Assembly (NCBI GenBank): GCA_016208085.1
Contig: JACQYT010000013.1
Location: 10,479-47,447 of the forward strand
Direction: 5' to 3'
Origin: Elusimicrobiota bacterium
GTDB taxonomy: Bacteria > Elusimicrobiota > Elusimicrobia > Elusimicrobiales > UBA9959
DNA length: 36,969 nucleotides
This document shows, piece by piece, positions 1 through 7,400 of the stretch (positions are counted from its first letter, which is position 1; each line of letters opens with the position of its first letter). Below the pieces are notes generated by a model that searched no databases, was not told the origin of the DNA, and worked only from the letters and a program-made list of their open reading frames with translations. The position numbers and the translations under genes were made by a program.

Positions 1-390
1 CCGCCGTGCCAGCAGCGCCGCTTCTTTTTCCACTTTCGCCACTACCGCCGGGCGCAGCGGAGATCTTGGCGCGAGAGCGCCGTAATAGCGGATCAAATTC
101 TTCTTCGGCGGCGGCATCAGCAGCGTCCAGCGCCGCAGGAATTCAACCGGCGGCATTACTAAGATTTCTGATTTCCCATCCTTCGGCGCGGTGTGGTAGA
201 GAACAGTATTGGTTTTTTCCGAGTAAACCAGCCGCTGCTGCGAAAGCGCCGGGCGCGCGCAATACCCGACCAGGCGCTCAAGACCGTTCCTGTCCCAGGC
301 TTTAATATTCACATCTTCGTGTATTGAAAACCCTGAGTTCTTCCAGGACAACAGGTTTGCCGCCGCTTCCCGGCCTAAACCGCTTATCCT
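1..390 (-). pseudogene. IS91-family (Y2) transposase, C-terminal fragment
   Basis: Reading the minus strand in the frame whose codons fall on multiples of three gives an uninterrupted stretch to the left edge. It contains SWKNSGFSIHED, AWDRNGLERLVGYCARPAL, PPVEFLRRW and RYYGALAPRSPLRPAV. This is the conserved C-terminal half of IS91/IS801-type rolling-circle transposases (pattern W.hSGFS...DR.GLERL.RYCARP...P.EFL.RW..L.PPP...RY.G.LAP). The family's HUH/Y2 catalytic part would lie upstream (higher coordinates), but the similarity fades near 370-400 where the GC-rich repeat begins, so the gene is 5'-truncated as well as cut by the window edge. It is probably an inactive remnant. The family call is confident; the exact breakpoint is not. 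Confidence 0.8.
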
Positions 391-511
391 GCAAACAACA
401 CCAGCCTCCCGGCTGGGGATGGAGGCGGCTCGTCCGAAGGACGCCATATTTTTTGTAATCGGGAGAAGCTCCCGGCTCCTGCCGGGGGAGCCTCACTTCT
501 TGCAAGGCCGC

Positions 512-946
512 GGTCGTTTGCGCGGGCCTGGCCGCGCCAGCGGCCAGGGGGGCGCGCGGCCGCGCAGAGGCGGGGCATAAGGAGCGGCCCGCAGGCCCCA
601 CGAACCGGCCCGCCAGGCGGGCGGGCACCACGGCCGCCAGGCCGGGGCGGTGGGGCGACCGGCCAAAGAGCGCGGCCTTTTCCGTCAACGGAAAAGGCCG
701 GGCTACTGGCCGCGTAGGGCCGTTTCCTTATATGTCGGGGCGAGCGAGCGGAGCGCTTGCCCGCCGCGTCAGCGGCGGGCAAAGGGCGACGCCGCGAGCA
801 TAAGACGCGGTATACCTCGTCATGGCGCTCGTCGTAAAACGGGGGGTATAATCACACCGCCCCGTCGAGAAAAGGCTGTCCTGGGGCATTCGCGCGCGAA
901 TTTAAAAGGCCATTTTGTCAGAAATGGCTATAAACGCGCTTTTAAG
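512..946. repeat. GC-rich hairpin repeat, copy 1 (direct repeat of 3730-4001)
   Basis: Positions 512-575 and 737-946 match 3730-3793 and 3790-4001 almost base for base and in the same orientation. Within it is a perfect 11-bp hairpin around 756-782 (TTGCCCGCCGC / GCGGCGGGCAA) and a weaker one at 908-929 (GGCCATTT / AAATGGC). Copy 1 has about 160 bp (577-736) absent from copy 2, joined at a shared GGGGC. That extra block holds a perfect 12-bp hairpin at 674-700 (GGCCTTTTCCGT / ACGGAAAAGGCC). All six frames give only low-complexity Arg/Ala/Pro-rich translations, so I see no gene here. Together with copy 2 it brackets the two-gene cassette 1001-3669. Confidence 0.8.
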
Positions 947-1000
947 AATTAGGGATAGGCGATTATTTCAGTCTGATAACAATAAAGAATAAGTGTCCCC

Positions 1001-2038
1001 TTACTCTTTTGAGTCAATATTGGCGGTTAAGCGATATTTCCAAAAAATTGGTTTATCATGAAATTTTGACTCATCAATTACTAAATAATACACTCCTTGC
1101 AACTTTATAGACACAGACAATTCATAACCTAAATTTTCAGACAGCTTCACGTCAGGATATATTTCTGGTGAAGGGTGTTCCCTTTCGTTATAAGTTAGTG
1201 GACGAATATTGTCTTCGTAAAGGATTTTTGTGTGCGAATCGAGCACTTTAAATCTAGCCCAATCCTTTGTTCCGCCAAGGTTTATCAACTGAAACACAAT
1301 TGTTTGTCCTGATTTAGCCTCAACCGAAAAATAATCCGGGTTACCTGAAATAACACGTCCATCCACCGATTTGCCAAGGGTTAGCGGTGTTGCTGTCTCT
1401 GGGGTATTATTAGGTTCTAGTTTGTCGTCATATAATGTATTAACCCATTCCAATAAAATTGTTTGTGTGCTTATGGCAGTGAATACTAATATGGACACTC
1501 CCATACAGACAACCACCGCTTTCCGCCATAGGCTAATATTTTTAATATAAACAACACATGTTCCGGTTAGATAATCATGCATTGCACGTTTACGAGGTAA
1601 AGCTGCGATCGCAACTAAAATCCCCATTATTAATACCCCAAAGGACACAAAAACTTCGGGGAATGCATGATGTCCCATAGAAGAAAACTGCATCGCCAAT
1701 AATGATATTAACATTCCGGGTCCCATGCCTCTTGCAATACGCCGGAAATATGTCAACAGCGATCCATCAATGCGTACAACGGCTATCCCGGCAATAAACT
1801 TTCCCGGTGAAAAAATATGGATGATAATAAATAACACGAAAACAGTGACAATGGAAAGAAGAGATGGGTATTCAAACCAATATGAGCCCGTTAAGAGGAA
1901 ACCTATTATTACTGATCCCAATAAGGTTAATAGCGAATCAAGCGTAAACGCCCCACAACGTATCCAAAAACCCGCAGGCTGTTGCTTGTCTACGGTAGTT
2001 GATGGGTTTGTTTCTGCAGATTGCTCGGGTGTATTCAT
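1001..2038 (-). CDS. RDD-family membrane protein with C-terminal PPC-like domain
   Basis: A 345-residue protein. Residues ~20-165 resemble an RDD domain: AGFWIRCGAFTLD carries the conserved Arg (R27) and Asp (D34), and hydrophobic segments lie near 33-50, 58-77 and 125-150. A fourth segment (~172-195) leads into a C-terminal part (~208-340) with the hallmark run of bacterial pre-peptidase C-terminal (PPC) domains: EPNNTPETATPL, then SVDGRVISGNPDYFSV and SGQTIVFQL. RDD proteins are membrane proteins of mostly unknown role; PPC domains normally sit on secreted peptidases. The fusion probably displays a PPC beta-sandwich outside the membrane. The start lies 35 bp after the stop of the secreted metallopeptidase-like gene, so the two are probably cotranscribed. 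Base composition is visibly more AT-rich than the recA region. Domain calls are good; function is unknown. Confidence 0.75.
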   Translation of the reverse strand: MNTPEQSAETNPSTTVDKQQPAGFWIRCGAFTLDSLLTLLGSVIIGFLLTGSYWFEYPSLLSIVTVFVLFIIIHIFSPGKFIAGIAVVRIDGSLLTYFRRIARGMGPGMLISLLAMQFSSMGHHAFPEVFVSFGVLIMGILVAIAALPRKRAMHDYLTGTCVVYIKNISLWRKAVVVCMGVSILVFTAISTQTILLEWVNTLYDDKLEPNNTPETATPLTLGKSVDGRVISGNPDYFSVEAKSGQTIVFQLINLGGTKDWARFKVLDSHTKILYEDNIRPLTYNEREHPSPEIYPDVKLSENLGYELSVSIKLQGVYYLVIDESKFHDKPIFWKYRLTANIDSKE

Positions 2039-2073
2039 AAGTGGTTTTTGTTTTAGTGGTGGTTTTTACAATT

Positions 2074-3669
2074 CTATTTCGCGCTAAGTATTTCAAATAC
2101 TTTTTTCATATATTCGTCGCTTGGACCTCGACCTAGAAAGTAATCCTTAAGTAATTGAGCTTGTTGTTCGTAGTTAAGCTTGTCAAATGGAACTGGGTTG
2201 TCCTGGTTGATGTCCCTTTTCCAATCATACAAATATGCTAAAACTGTTTTGCCATTGGTGTTAGGATTAAAATCATTGTCCGCTATTAATGCTTTGGTTG
2301 TGTAGTTCCACCAAAATTTCAACTTTTTCAGCAACATGGAACCATGCTGGTTCTGCCATACATGGGTCGCTTCATGAACTAATATCGCCTTACCAAAATT
2401 ATTCCACGCATTGTTCTCAAAAAGCAACGTCTCACGTCCATCCGGTTCTATGTATGTATCATAAATCGTGATAGTACTGCCATTGGTTTTAGGAATACCC
2501 TTTCCCTTTTTGTGCACAATAACGACTTTTGCATAATTTATTGAATTCGGCTCCTTAAATATTTTACTCAATACTTCTTTTTCTTTCAGTGTCAATGAGC
2601 GTGGCCCAGACTCAGATTCGCATTTTTCCGCTATAGTAAATACTTGATCTTTGAGACAGCCGCATGTCCCGTCTGCTGCCGGGGTTCGTCCTGGGGGACA
2701 GCATATTCCTGTTGTGGTCACTTGACTGGCGAGACAGCACCCAGAAGAAGTGGTCATGATATAACCGGCAGAACAACCACTTATCCGGCATGTTTCTTTT
2801 TCCTTTTCGTAACACACCAGAGCCGTACCGGAGCAAACACCCTCCCACGAACATCCACACTTAAGTTTAAGCGCTTGCAAGCAAGCTTGATTATAATTTT
2901 CGTCAGCGGAAGATGCTAATTGGGATTTAGCCGGCGATTGATTTTCTGCGGCGGACGCGGTAGTGTCTGCCGAAGATTTTGCCGACGATGCAAGCGCAGC
3001 GGTAGCAACCGGGGCTTTTGCCGACGACGCCAACGCCAACAGAGCGGGGGGCTGCTTTGTTGCCGCCTGACTCGGCGTCTCCCCGGACAATTTTGTGTCG
3101 CTAAGGCTGAATTCTGATGCGGTGTTTAACTTGGGAGTAGCCGGCTCAGAAGTTTTTAAGTCGGCTACCTGGCCGCCCTTGCCCAATAAGGCCGTTTTGC
3201 CTGTTATGGCCGCATTTTTTGAAGAAACCGCGTTAAAATCAACAGCTTTAAGTTTGGCTGTGCCGTCGAACATCCGGCTGTTCCGATCGTACAAATCCTT
3301 AAGCTTGTCTTTTGTGTTCCGATCCAGCCCCTTGCTTAATTCATTGACGTCCGGGACTTCGCCTTTGGCGCAGGAGTTCTTAGCTTTTTTCTTCGCGGCT
3401 GTTATGAGGTCGTTTTTTCTTTTTTTCCAACCACAGTTGGCTTTACAGTTCTTCAAATCGGTGCCGGCCTTAACGGCTTCGTCGTCGAGGAAACTGGTGA
3501 CCGAGGAGCAGAGTTGCTCCATGACGGAGGCCTGACAGACGGTCGGTTGGAGCACGACCGCAGCTGCTGTAAAGGCGCTGCCCAGGCCGGCACCCGCGCA
3601 CTTGATGGGCTGGGATGAAAGCAGTCCGGCTGCGACGAGAATCGCCAATATTGAAAGTTTGATTTTCAT
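2074..3669 (-). CDS. Secreted Cys-rich protein with HEATH zinc-peptidase-like domain
   Basis: A 531-residue protein. It opens with a Lys-containing hydrophobic signal peptide (MKIKLSILAILVAAGLLSS). A Lys/Cys-containing region runs to ~residue 150, then an Ala/Ser-rich linker (~205-260) with three ALASSAK/QLASSAD repeats, and a Cys-rich block (~263-350; about 16 Cys including CGC, CC and CCPP) suggesting disulfides. The C-terminal domain (~360-531) contains ILVHEATHVWQNQHG; HEATH (432-436) is the HExxH zinc motif, in the HE.THvWQ context of DUF4157-like metallopeptidase domains. NYEQQAQLLKDYF later in the domain also fits that group. It is likely exported and probably proteolytic, but substrate and activity are inferred. 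It is first in a two-gene unit with the RDD-PPC protein and is bracketed by the long direct repeats. Confidence 0.65.
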   Translation of the reverse strand: MKIKLSILAILVAAGLLSSQPIKCAGAGLGSAFTAAAVVLQPTVCQASVMEQLCSSVTSFLDDEAVKAGTDLKNCKANCGWKKRKNDLITAAKKKAKNSCAKGEVPDVNELSKGLDRNTKDKLKDLYDRNSRMFDGTAKLKAVDFNAVSSKNAAITGKTALLGKGGQVADLKTSEPATPKLNTASEFSLSDTKLSGETPSQAATKQPPALLALASSAKAPVATAALASSAKSSADTTASAAENQSPAKSQLASSADENYNQACLQALKLKCGCSWEGVCSGTALVCYEKEKETCRISGCSAGYIMTTSSGCCLASQVTTTGICCPPGRTPAADGTCGCLKDQVFTIAEKCESESGPRSLTLKEKEVLSKIFKEPNSINYAKVVIVHKKGKGIPKTNGSTITIYDTYIEPDGRETLLFENNAWNNFGKAILVHEATHVWQNQHGSMLLKKLKFWWNYTTKALIADNDFNPNTNGKTVLAYLYDWKRDINQDNPVPFDKLNYEQQAQLLKDYFLGRGPSDEYMKKVFEILSAK

Positions 3670-3729
3670 ACCCGGGGCCCTATGGGAAAATGATACTTAT
3701 ATTGCGGTGGGAAAGCAATGGTTGCTTCT

Positions 3730-4001
3730 GGTTGTTGGTGCGGGCCTGGCCGCTGCCAAACGGCCAGGGCAGCGCGGCCGCGCAGGAATGGGGCGAGCGA
3801 GCGGAGCGCTTGCCCACCGCGTCAGCGGCGGGCAAAGGGCGATGCCGCGAGCATAAGATGCGGCATACCTCGTCATGGCGCTCGTCGTAAAACGGGGGGT
3901 GCAAAATGACACCGGCCCGTCGAGAAAAGGCTGTCCTGGCGCATCCTCGCGCGAATTTAAACGGCCATTTTGTCAGAAATGGCCGTAACCGCGCTTTTAA
4001 G
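3730..4001. repeat. GC-rich hairpin repeat, copy 2
   Basis: Second copy of the repeat at 512-946, lying just upstream of the secreted-protein gene. It shares the GCGGGCCTGG lead-in (3740), the GGGCGAGCGAGCGG block, the TGCCC-CCGCGTCAGCGG-GGGCA hairpin and a perfect GGCCATTT/AAATGGCC hairpin at 3963-3984. It lacks the ~160-bp inner block of copy 1. Scattered substitutions between copies (e.g. CCCGCCGC versus CCCACCGC) show they are not a recent duplication. Confidence 0.8.
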
Positions 4002-4046
4002 GCTTTCAGGGGGAAAGGGTCATTTACCTAAATTCCGTGTCAGATA

Positions 4047-4216
4047 TATACACTAGGATGTAGCGATGCTGATTTCTCGTCGTAAAATGCACTTTTGGGA
4101 TTCTCAAGAAGAAACATCCATAGTGTATATATTATACACTAGCCTCACTGGTATCAAAAGTGAGTGCTGGAACGATCTACCGACGAGAAGTTGAACTCTA
4201 TGGATCATAGTGTATA
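4047..4216. repeat. 170-bp concentric imperfect palindrome (MITE-like)
   Basis: Three pairs of matching blocks are symmetric about one centre near 4131. They are TATACACTA at 4047-4055 with TAGTGTATA at 4208-4216; TTCTCGTCG at 4074-4082 with CGACGAGAA at 4181-4189; and TAGTGTATA at 4121-4129 with TATACACTA at 4133-4141. A fourth pair, CACTTTT (4090) and AAAAGTG (4156), is offset by ~10 bp. The spacing between outer and second blocks is 18 bp on both sides. This could be a miniature transposable element, or a cruciform or operator region with four TAGTGTATA sites; no adjacent gene tells which. Confidence 0.6.
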
Positions 4217-4830
4217 AAACCCACCCTGAATTCAGGTCATTTAGGCCGGGAAAGCGGCGCCAGGAGCCGCCGGTGGCGGTTGTACAGCACGTAAAACCGG
4301 GGAGCTCAGCGCGCGCGGGCTTTCTCAGGGTCCTGCTTGGCGGGCGCCCATTCGGCCGGGTGTCGCATAACTTAGGAGTTTTGAGAATTGAGGCCGTTAA
4401 CAATATGGCTTAGCGTACGATTTTTTCCGTTTCCTGAGGCGGCCCCATAAAGAATGGCGGCAATGCCTTCAGCTTGCAGAATATCCTCGGCTACTTACCT
4501 TTGACATGGCCCGACTCTGGGAGGGAACCATTTTATGAAATTTATGGATGGATTTATCGACCACAACAACCGTGGTCGCCACAGCACCCCTTGTCTGAGC
4601 AACACCCATCATTCTGGCAGCAGCCTAAATCTCGGGAGACACCAAGTTGTTTTGGATCTATTTTCTTGTTAGAGCTAGATAAAGAATTACATGCTCGCAC
4701 GAAACGATAAACAACTGACCCCGACGTCTTCGGCATAGCTTTGCGCTGTCTGGATAATGTTCGCATTAGTCCTCCCAAACACCTAACAGAATTTTACCCC
4801 TTTGACAAAAATCTTGCGCCGATATCGGGG

Positions 4831-4928
4831 TATCCAGACGAGGTGATATTCGGTTTTGTATATCGCGTGTGAGCTCCTTCTGAATCTCATACCTCATCTA
4901 TTTTATACCTTTAGACCTCGTCTGGATA
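4831..4928. repeat. 14-bp perfect inverted repeat, 70 bp apart
   Basis: TATCCAGACGAGGT at 4831-4844 is matched by its exact reverse complement at 4915-4928. The intervening 70 bp is AT-rich and non-coding. It may be the terminal inverted repeats of a very small element or the closing stem of an RNA. Confidence 0.5.
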
Positions 4929-5147
4929 GCCGATTAAACTAAATATTTATAGGCCAATTAAACGATTTAATTGCCTTGACTCCCCCGTTGCCGCTGTCCA
5001 TTTCAGCCGGGCTGCTTGTAACGGCGCTGCCCGGCCAAAAACATGCAGGAATGACAACTTTGCGGCTTTTGTGGTTAATCTACAGCGCCAAACCCACGGA
5101 AAAGCCGGAAAAGAGCCCATACGATTTTGTGTGTTGTCGTCGCAGCG

Positions 5148-5231
5148 GCGGATGTAAATCCGCTAAAAGGCGACTGACGTCGCCCGCTACAATTCATCAA
5201 AATAGGACTTTCTACGGGAGAATCAATTTTG
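5148..5231. repeat. Palindromic element, copy 1 (related to 34178-34313)
   Basis: Two adjacent hairpins, GCGGATGTAAATCCGC (5148-5163) and GGCGACTGACGTCGCC (5169-5184), are followed by CGCTACA, a spacer and GGGAGAATCAATTTTG ending at 5231. The 34178-34313 element has the same order: GCGG-type hairpin, GGCG-type hairpin, CGCTACA, then a GACTTTTTACG...GAATCAATTTTG end. In this copy the left arm is degenerate or missing. Its right end overlaps the -35 of the probable recA promoter. Confidence 0.6.
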
Positions 5232-5257
5232 CCAACCGGCGCAATTAGGGCTATAAT
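5229..5257 (+). promoter_or_regulatory. Probable recA promoter
   Basis: TTGCCA (5229-5234), a 17-bp spacer, and TATAAT (5252-5257) form a near-consensus sigma-70-type promoter upstream of recA. The -35 straddles the end of the palindromic element. No LexA-type operator is evident by eye. Confidence 0.6.
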
Positions 5258-5284
5258 ATAAGGTAATACTATTAAAACGGAAAA

Positions 5285-5320
5285 AACACCGCGACATGAC
5301 GCTGTCGCGTGCCGGTGTTA
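5285..5320 (+). promoter_or_regulatory. Leader hairpin upstream of recA
   Basis: AACACCG pairs with CGGTGTT and inside it CGACA pairs with TGTCG, around a small loop, with a bulge on the 3' side. It lies between the promoter and the recA ribosome-binding site, so it would be in the 5' leader. It has no U-run, so it is not a typical terminator. Confidence 0.4.
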
Positions 5321-5383
5321 TAATATTACCGCAGCCCCGGCAGCCAAATCAATAAATTTGGCATAATGACAGGAGGAAACATC

Positions 5384-6451
5384 ATGGGCAAAGAAGAAAA
5401 AGACAAGGCGCTTGAAATGGCGCTGGCGCAGATAGAGAAGAGCTTCGGCAAAGAAGCCATAATGAAGCTGGGCGAGAAATCGGCCAAGATAAAGGTGGAG
5501 GCTATCTCAACGGGCGCGCTGTCGCTTGACCTGGCGCTGGGCATAGGCGGCCTGCCCCGCGGACGCGTTATAGAGGTCTACGGGCCCGAGGCGGGAGGCA
5601 AGACCACCCTTACTTTGCATATCCTGGCCGAAGTCCAGAAGCGCGGCGGCATGGCGGCTTTTATAGACGCCGAGCACGCGCTGGACCCGATGTACGCCAA
5701 ACGCCTCGGCGTGGATATAGACAATCTCCTTATCTCCCAGCCGGACTCTGGCGAGCAGGCGCTTGAAATAACCGAGAAGCTGGTGCGCTCCGGCGCCGTG
5801 GACCTCATAGTCATAGATTCCGTGGCTGCGCTGGTCCCCCGGGCCGAGATAGAAGGCGAGATGGGCGACCAGCACATGGGACTGCAGGCGCGGCTTATGA
5901 GCCAGGCTTTAAGGAAGCTCACCTCCATCATGGCCACCACAAAAACCACGGTTATTTTCATCAACCAACTCAGGCACAAGATAGGCGTGATGTTCGGCAG
6001 CCCCGAGACCACGCCCGGCGGCCTGGCGCTTAAGTTCTATTCCTCGGTGCGTATGGACATCAGGAAGATAGAGACTATCAAGCAGGGCGATGTGGTGACC
6101 GGCGCCCGGATACGCGTGAAAGTGGTCAAAAATAAAGTCGCCCCGCCTTATCGCCAGGCGGAATTTGAAATGGTTAACGGCGAAGGCATCTCCGCCGAGG
6201 GCTGCGCTCTGGATATGGGCGTTGAGACCGGCCTGATAGAGAAAACCGGCACCTGGTTCATCTACAAGACCGAGCGCATAGGGCAGGGCAGGGAGAACGC
6301 CAAGGCTTACCTGAAGCAGAACCCGGACAGGCTCAAAGAGATAGAGACGGAACTGCGCGCCCGTTTTCTGCCGCCCGGCGCGGCGGCGACGGCGGCTGAA
6401 AAACCCGTCGAGCGGCCGGCCGAGAAGAAGGAAAAGGCATTGAAGAAGTGA
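5384..6451 (+). CDS. recA: Recombinase RecA
   Basis: RecA forms ATP-dependent filaments on single-stranded DNA, drives strand exchange and triggers SOS autocleavage. The 355-residue reading has Walker A GPEAGGKT (67-74), Walker [11 protein letters not shown] (~140-150) and the L2-region signature [12 protein letters not shown]...[12 protein letters not shown]. The usual GPESSGKT is GPEAGGKT here, a minor variant. The C-terminus is a Lys/Glu/Ala tail. I choose the ATG at 5384 because AGGAGG ends 7 bp before it; an ATG at 5366 precedes that site. The stop overlaps the start of xerD (GTGA), so the two are translationally coupled. Confidence 0.97.
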   Translation: MGKEEKDKALEMALAQIEKSFGKEAIMKLGEKSAKIKVEAISTGALSLDLALGIGGLPRGRVIEVYGPEAGGKTTLTLHILAEVQKRGGMAAFIDAEHALDPMYAKRLGVDIDNLLISQPDSGEQALEITEKLVRSGAVDLIVIDSVAALVPRAEIEGEMGDQHMGLQARLMSQALRKLTSIMATTKTTVIFINQLRHKIGVMFGSPETTPGGLALKFYSSVRMDIRKIETIKQGDVVTGARIRVKVVKNKVAPPYRQAEFEMVNGEGISAEGCALDMGVETGLIEKTGTWFIYKTERIGQGRENAKAYLKQNPDRLKEIETELRARFLPPGAAATAAEKPVERPAEKKEKALKK

Positions 6452-7341
6452 CAGGACTTGCCGAGGCGTTTTACAGGTACCTGACGCTGGAACGGGGCTT
6501 GAGCAGGAACACCTGCCTGGCTTACGCCGGGGATCTTAAGGCTTTTCTGGACCATTGCGCCGCTTTAAAAAGCGACCCGCTTAAAACCGACGCGCATTTT
6601 ATAGAGGAATACCTGTGGGCGCTGAGGTCCGGTAAAAAGCTGAAAGCCTCCTCTATCTTCAGGAAGACGGAGGCCCTGCGTTCTTTTTACAGGTTCATGA
6701 TGCTTGAGGGGAAGCTCTCGGCGGACCCGACGCGTAATTTTAAGGCGCCCAGGCTGGCGCAGCGGGTGCCGAAGTTCATTTCGGGGCGGGACATGGAGAA
6801 GCTGCTGAGCTTCCCGGCGCGGGATAAGTTCGCGCGGATGCGCACCGTAGCCGCTATAGAGCTGCTTTACGCCGCGGGGCTGCGCATCTCGGAACTGCTG
6901 GCTTTGCGCCTTGAGGCCGTAAACGCCCAGCAGGGCTGGCTGCGGGTATTCGGCAAGGGGGCCAAAGAGCGCATAGTACCGGTGCATAAGGCCGCGCTTG
7001 AGACTTTGAAGAAATATCTGGACCTGCGGCAGGCCAAATTCGGCGGCAGGGCCGCGGCCGCCGAAATCTTCGTCAACAGGGACGGCCGAAGCCTGAGCCG
7101 GGTGCAGCTGTGGAAGGATATCGCAAAGCTGGGAAAAGAGGCGGAGGCGGCCATAGAGATCCATCCGCACCTCTTCAGACATACTTTCGCCTCGCACCTG
7201 GTGCAGGGCGGGGCGGACCTGCGGGCCGTGCAGGAGATGCTGGGCCACTCAAGCCTCAACACCACCCAGATATACTCCCATGTGGAAAAGTCGGGCGTAA
7301 AAGCAGCGCACGAAAAATTCCACCCGGACCGGGGTAGTTGA
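6448..7341 (+). CDS. xerD: Tyrosine recombinase XerD (XerC/D family)
   Basis: A site-specific recombinase that resolves chromosome dimers at dif with its XerC partner. The 297-residue protein has an N-terminal SAM-like DNA-binding domain ([19 protein letters not shown]) and a catalytic domain with the full set of active-site residues: R146 (AAGLRISEL), K170 (FGKGAKER), H241 and R244 (HPHLFRHTF), H267 ([12 protein letters not shown]) and nucleophile Y276. The opening LERGLSxNT...YxxDL and the ending FHP match XerD better than XerC. The start is GTG, overlapping recA by 4 bp. The recA-xerD coupling places two recombination functions in one transcript. Confidence 0.9.
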   Translation: MTGLAEAFYRYLTLERGLSRNTCLAYAGDLKAFLDHCAALKSDPLKTDAHFIEEYLWALRSGKKLKASSIFRKTEALRSFYRFMMLEGKLSADPTRNFKAPRLAQRVPKFISGRDMEKLLSFPARDKFARMRTVAAIELLYAAGLRISELLALRLEAVNAQQGWLRVFGKGAKERIVPVHKAALETLKKYLDLRQAKFGGRAAAAEIFVNRDGRSLSRVQLWKDIAKLGKEAEAAIEIHPHLFRHTFASHLVQGGADLRAVQEMLGHSSLNTTQIYSHVEKSGVKAAHEKFHPDRGS

Positions 7342-7400
7342 TAAAAATTGAAAAAATTTAAAAAACTTCTAATAGAAGCATTTCTTAAGAAATAACGATT

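Larger units (their letters stand above)
4002..5228. other. Gene-poor stretch with palindromes
   Basis: I recognise no gene in this stretch. Open frames here are short and do not resemble known families. It holds three inverted-repeat structures annotated separately (4047-4216, 4831-4928, 5148-5231) and a small hairpin CGACCAC/GTGGTCG at 4558-4578. One minus-strand frame (about 4757-4554) ends in a run of CC-doublets (GCCSDKGCCGDHGCCGR), but it has no convincing ribosome-binding site. The mixture of elements suggests a graveyard of small mobile sequences. Confidence 0.5.

Noticed and set aside
4104-4403. 99-residue minus-strand frame in the gene-poor region
   Set aside because: It crosses the 170-bp palindrome, has no ribosome-binding site, and its composition (RPNGRPPSRTLRKPARA) is typical of GC-rich non-coding DNA.
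4554-4778. Minus-strand frame ending in Cys-Cys doublets (GCCSDKGCCGDHGCCGR), looking like a metal-binding peptide
   Set aside because: The pattern comes from a short CA/ACC-rich DNA repeat, the initiation region is poor, and the opposite strand is equally open.
5285-5320. Hairpin upstream of recA as a LexA operator
   Set aside because: The arms do not match known LexA boxes, and it lies downstream of the likely promoter; a leader hairpin is simpler.
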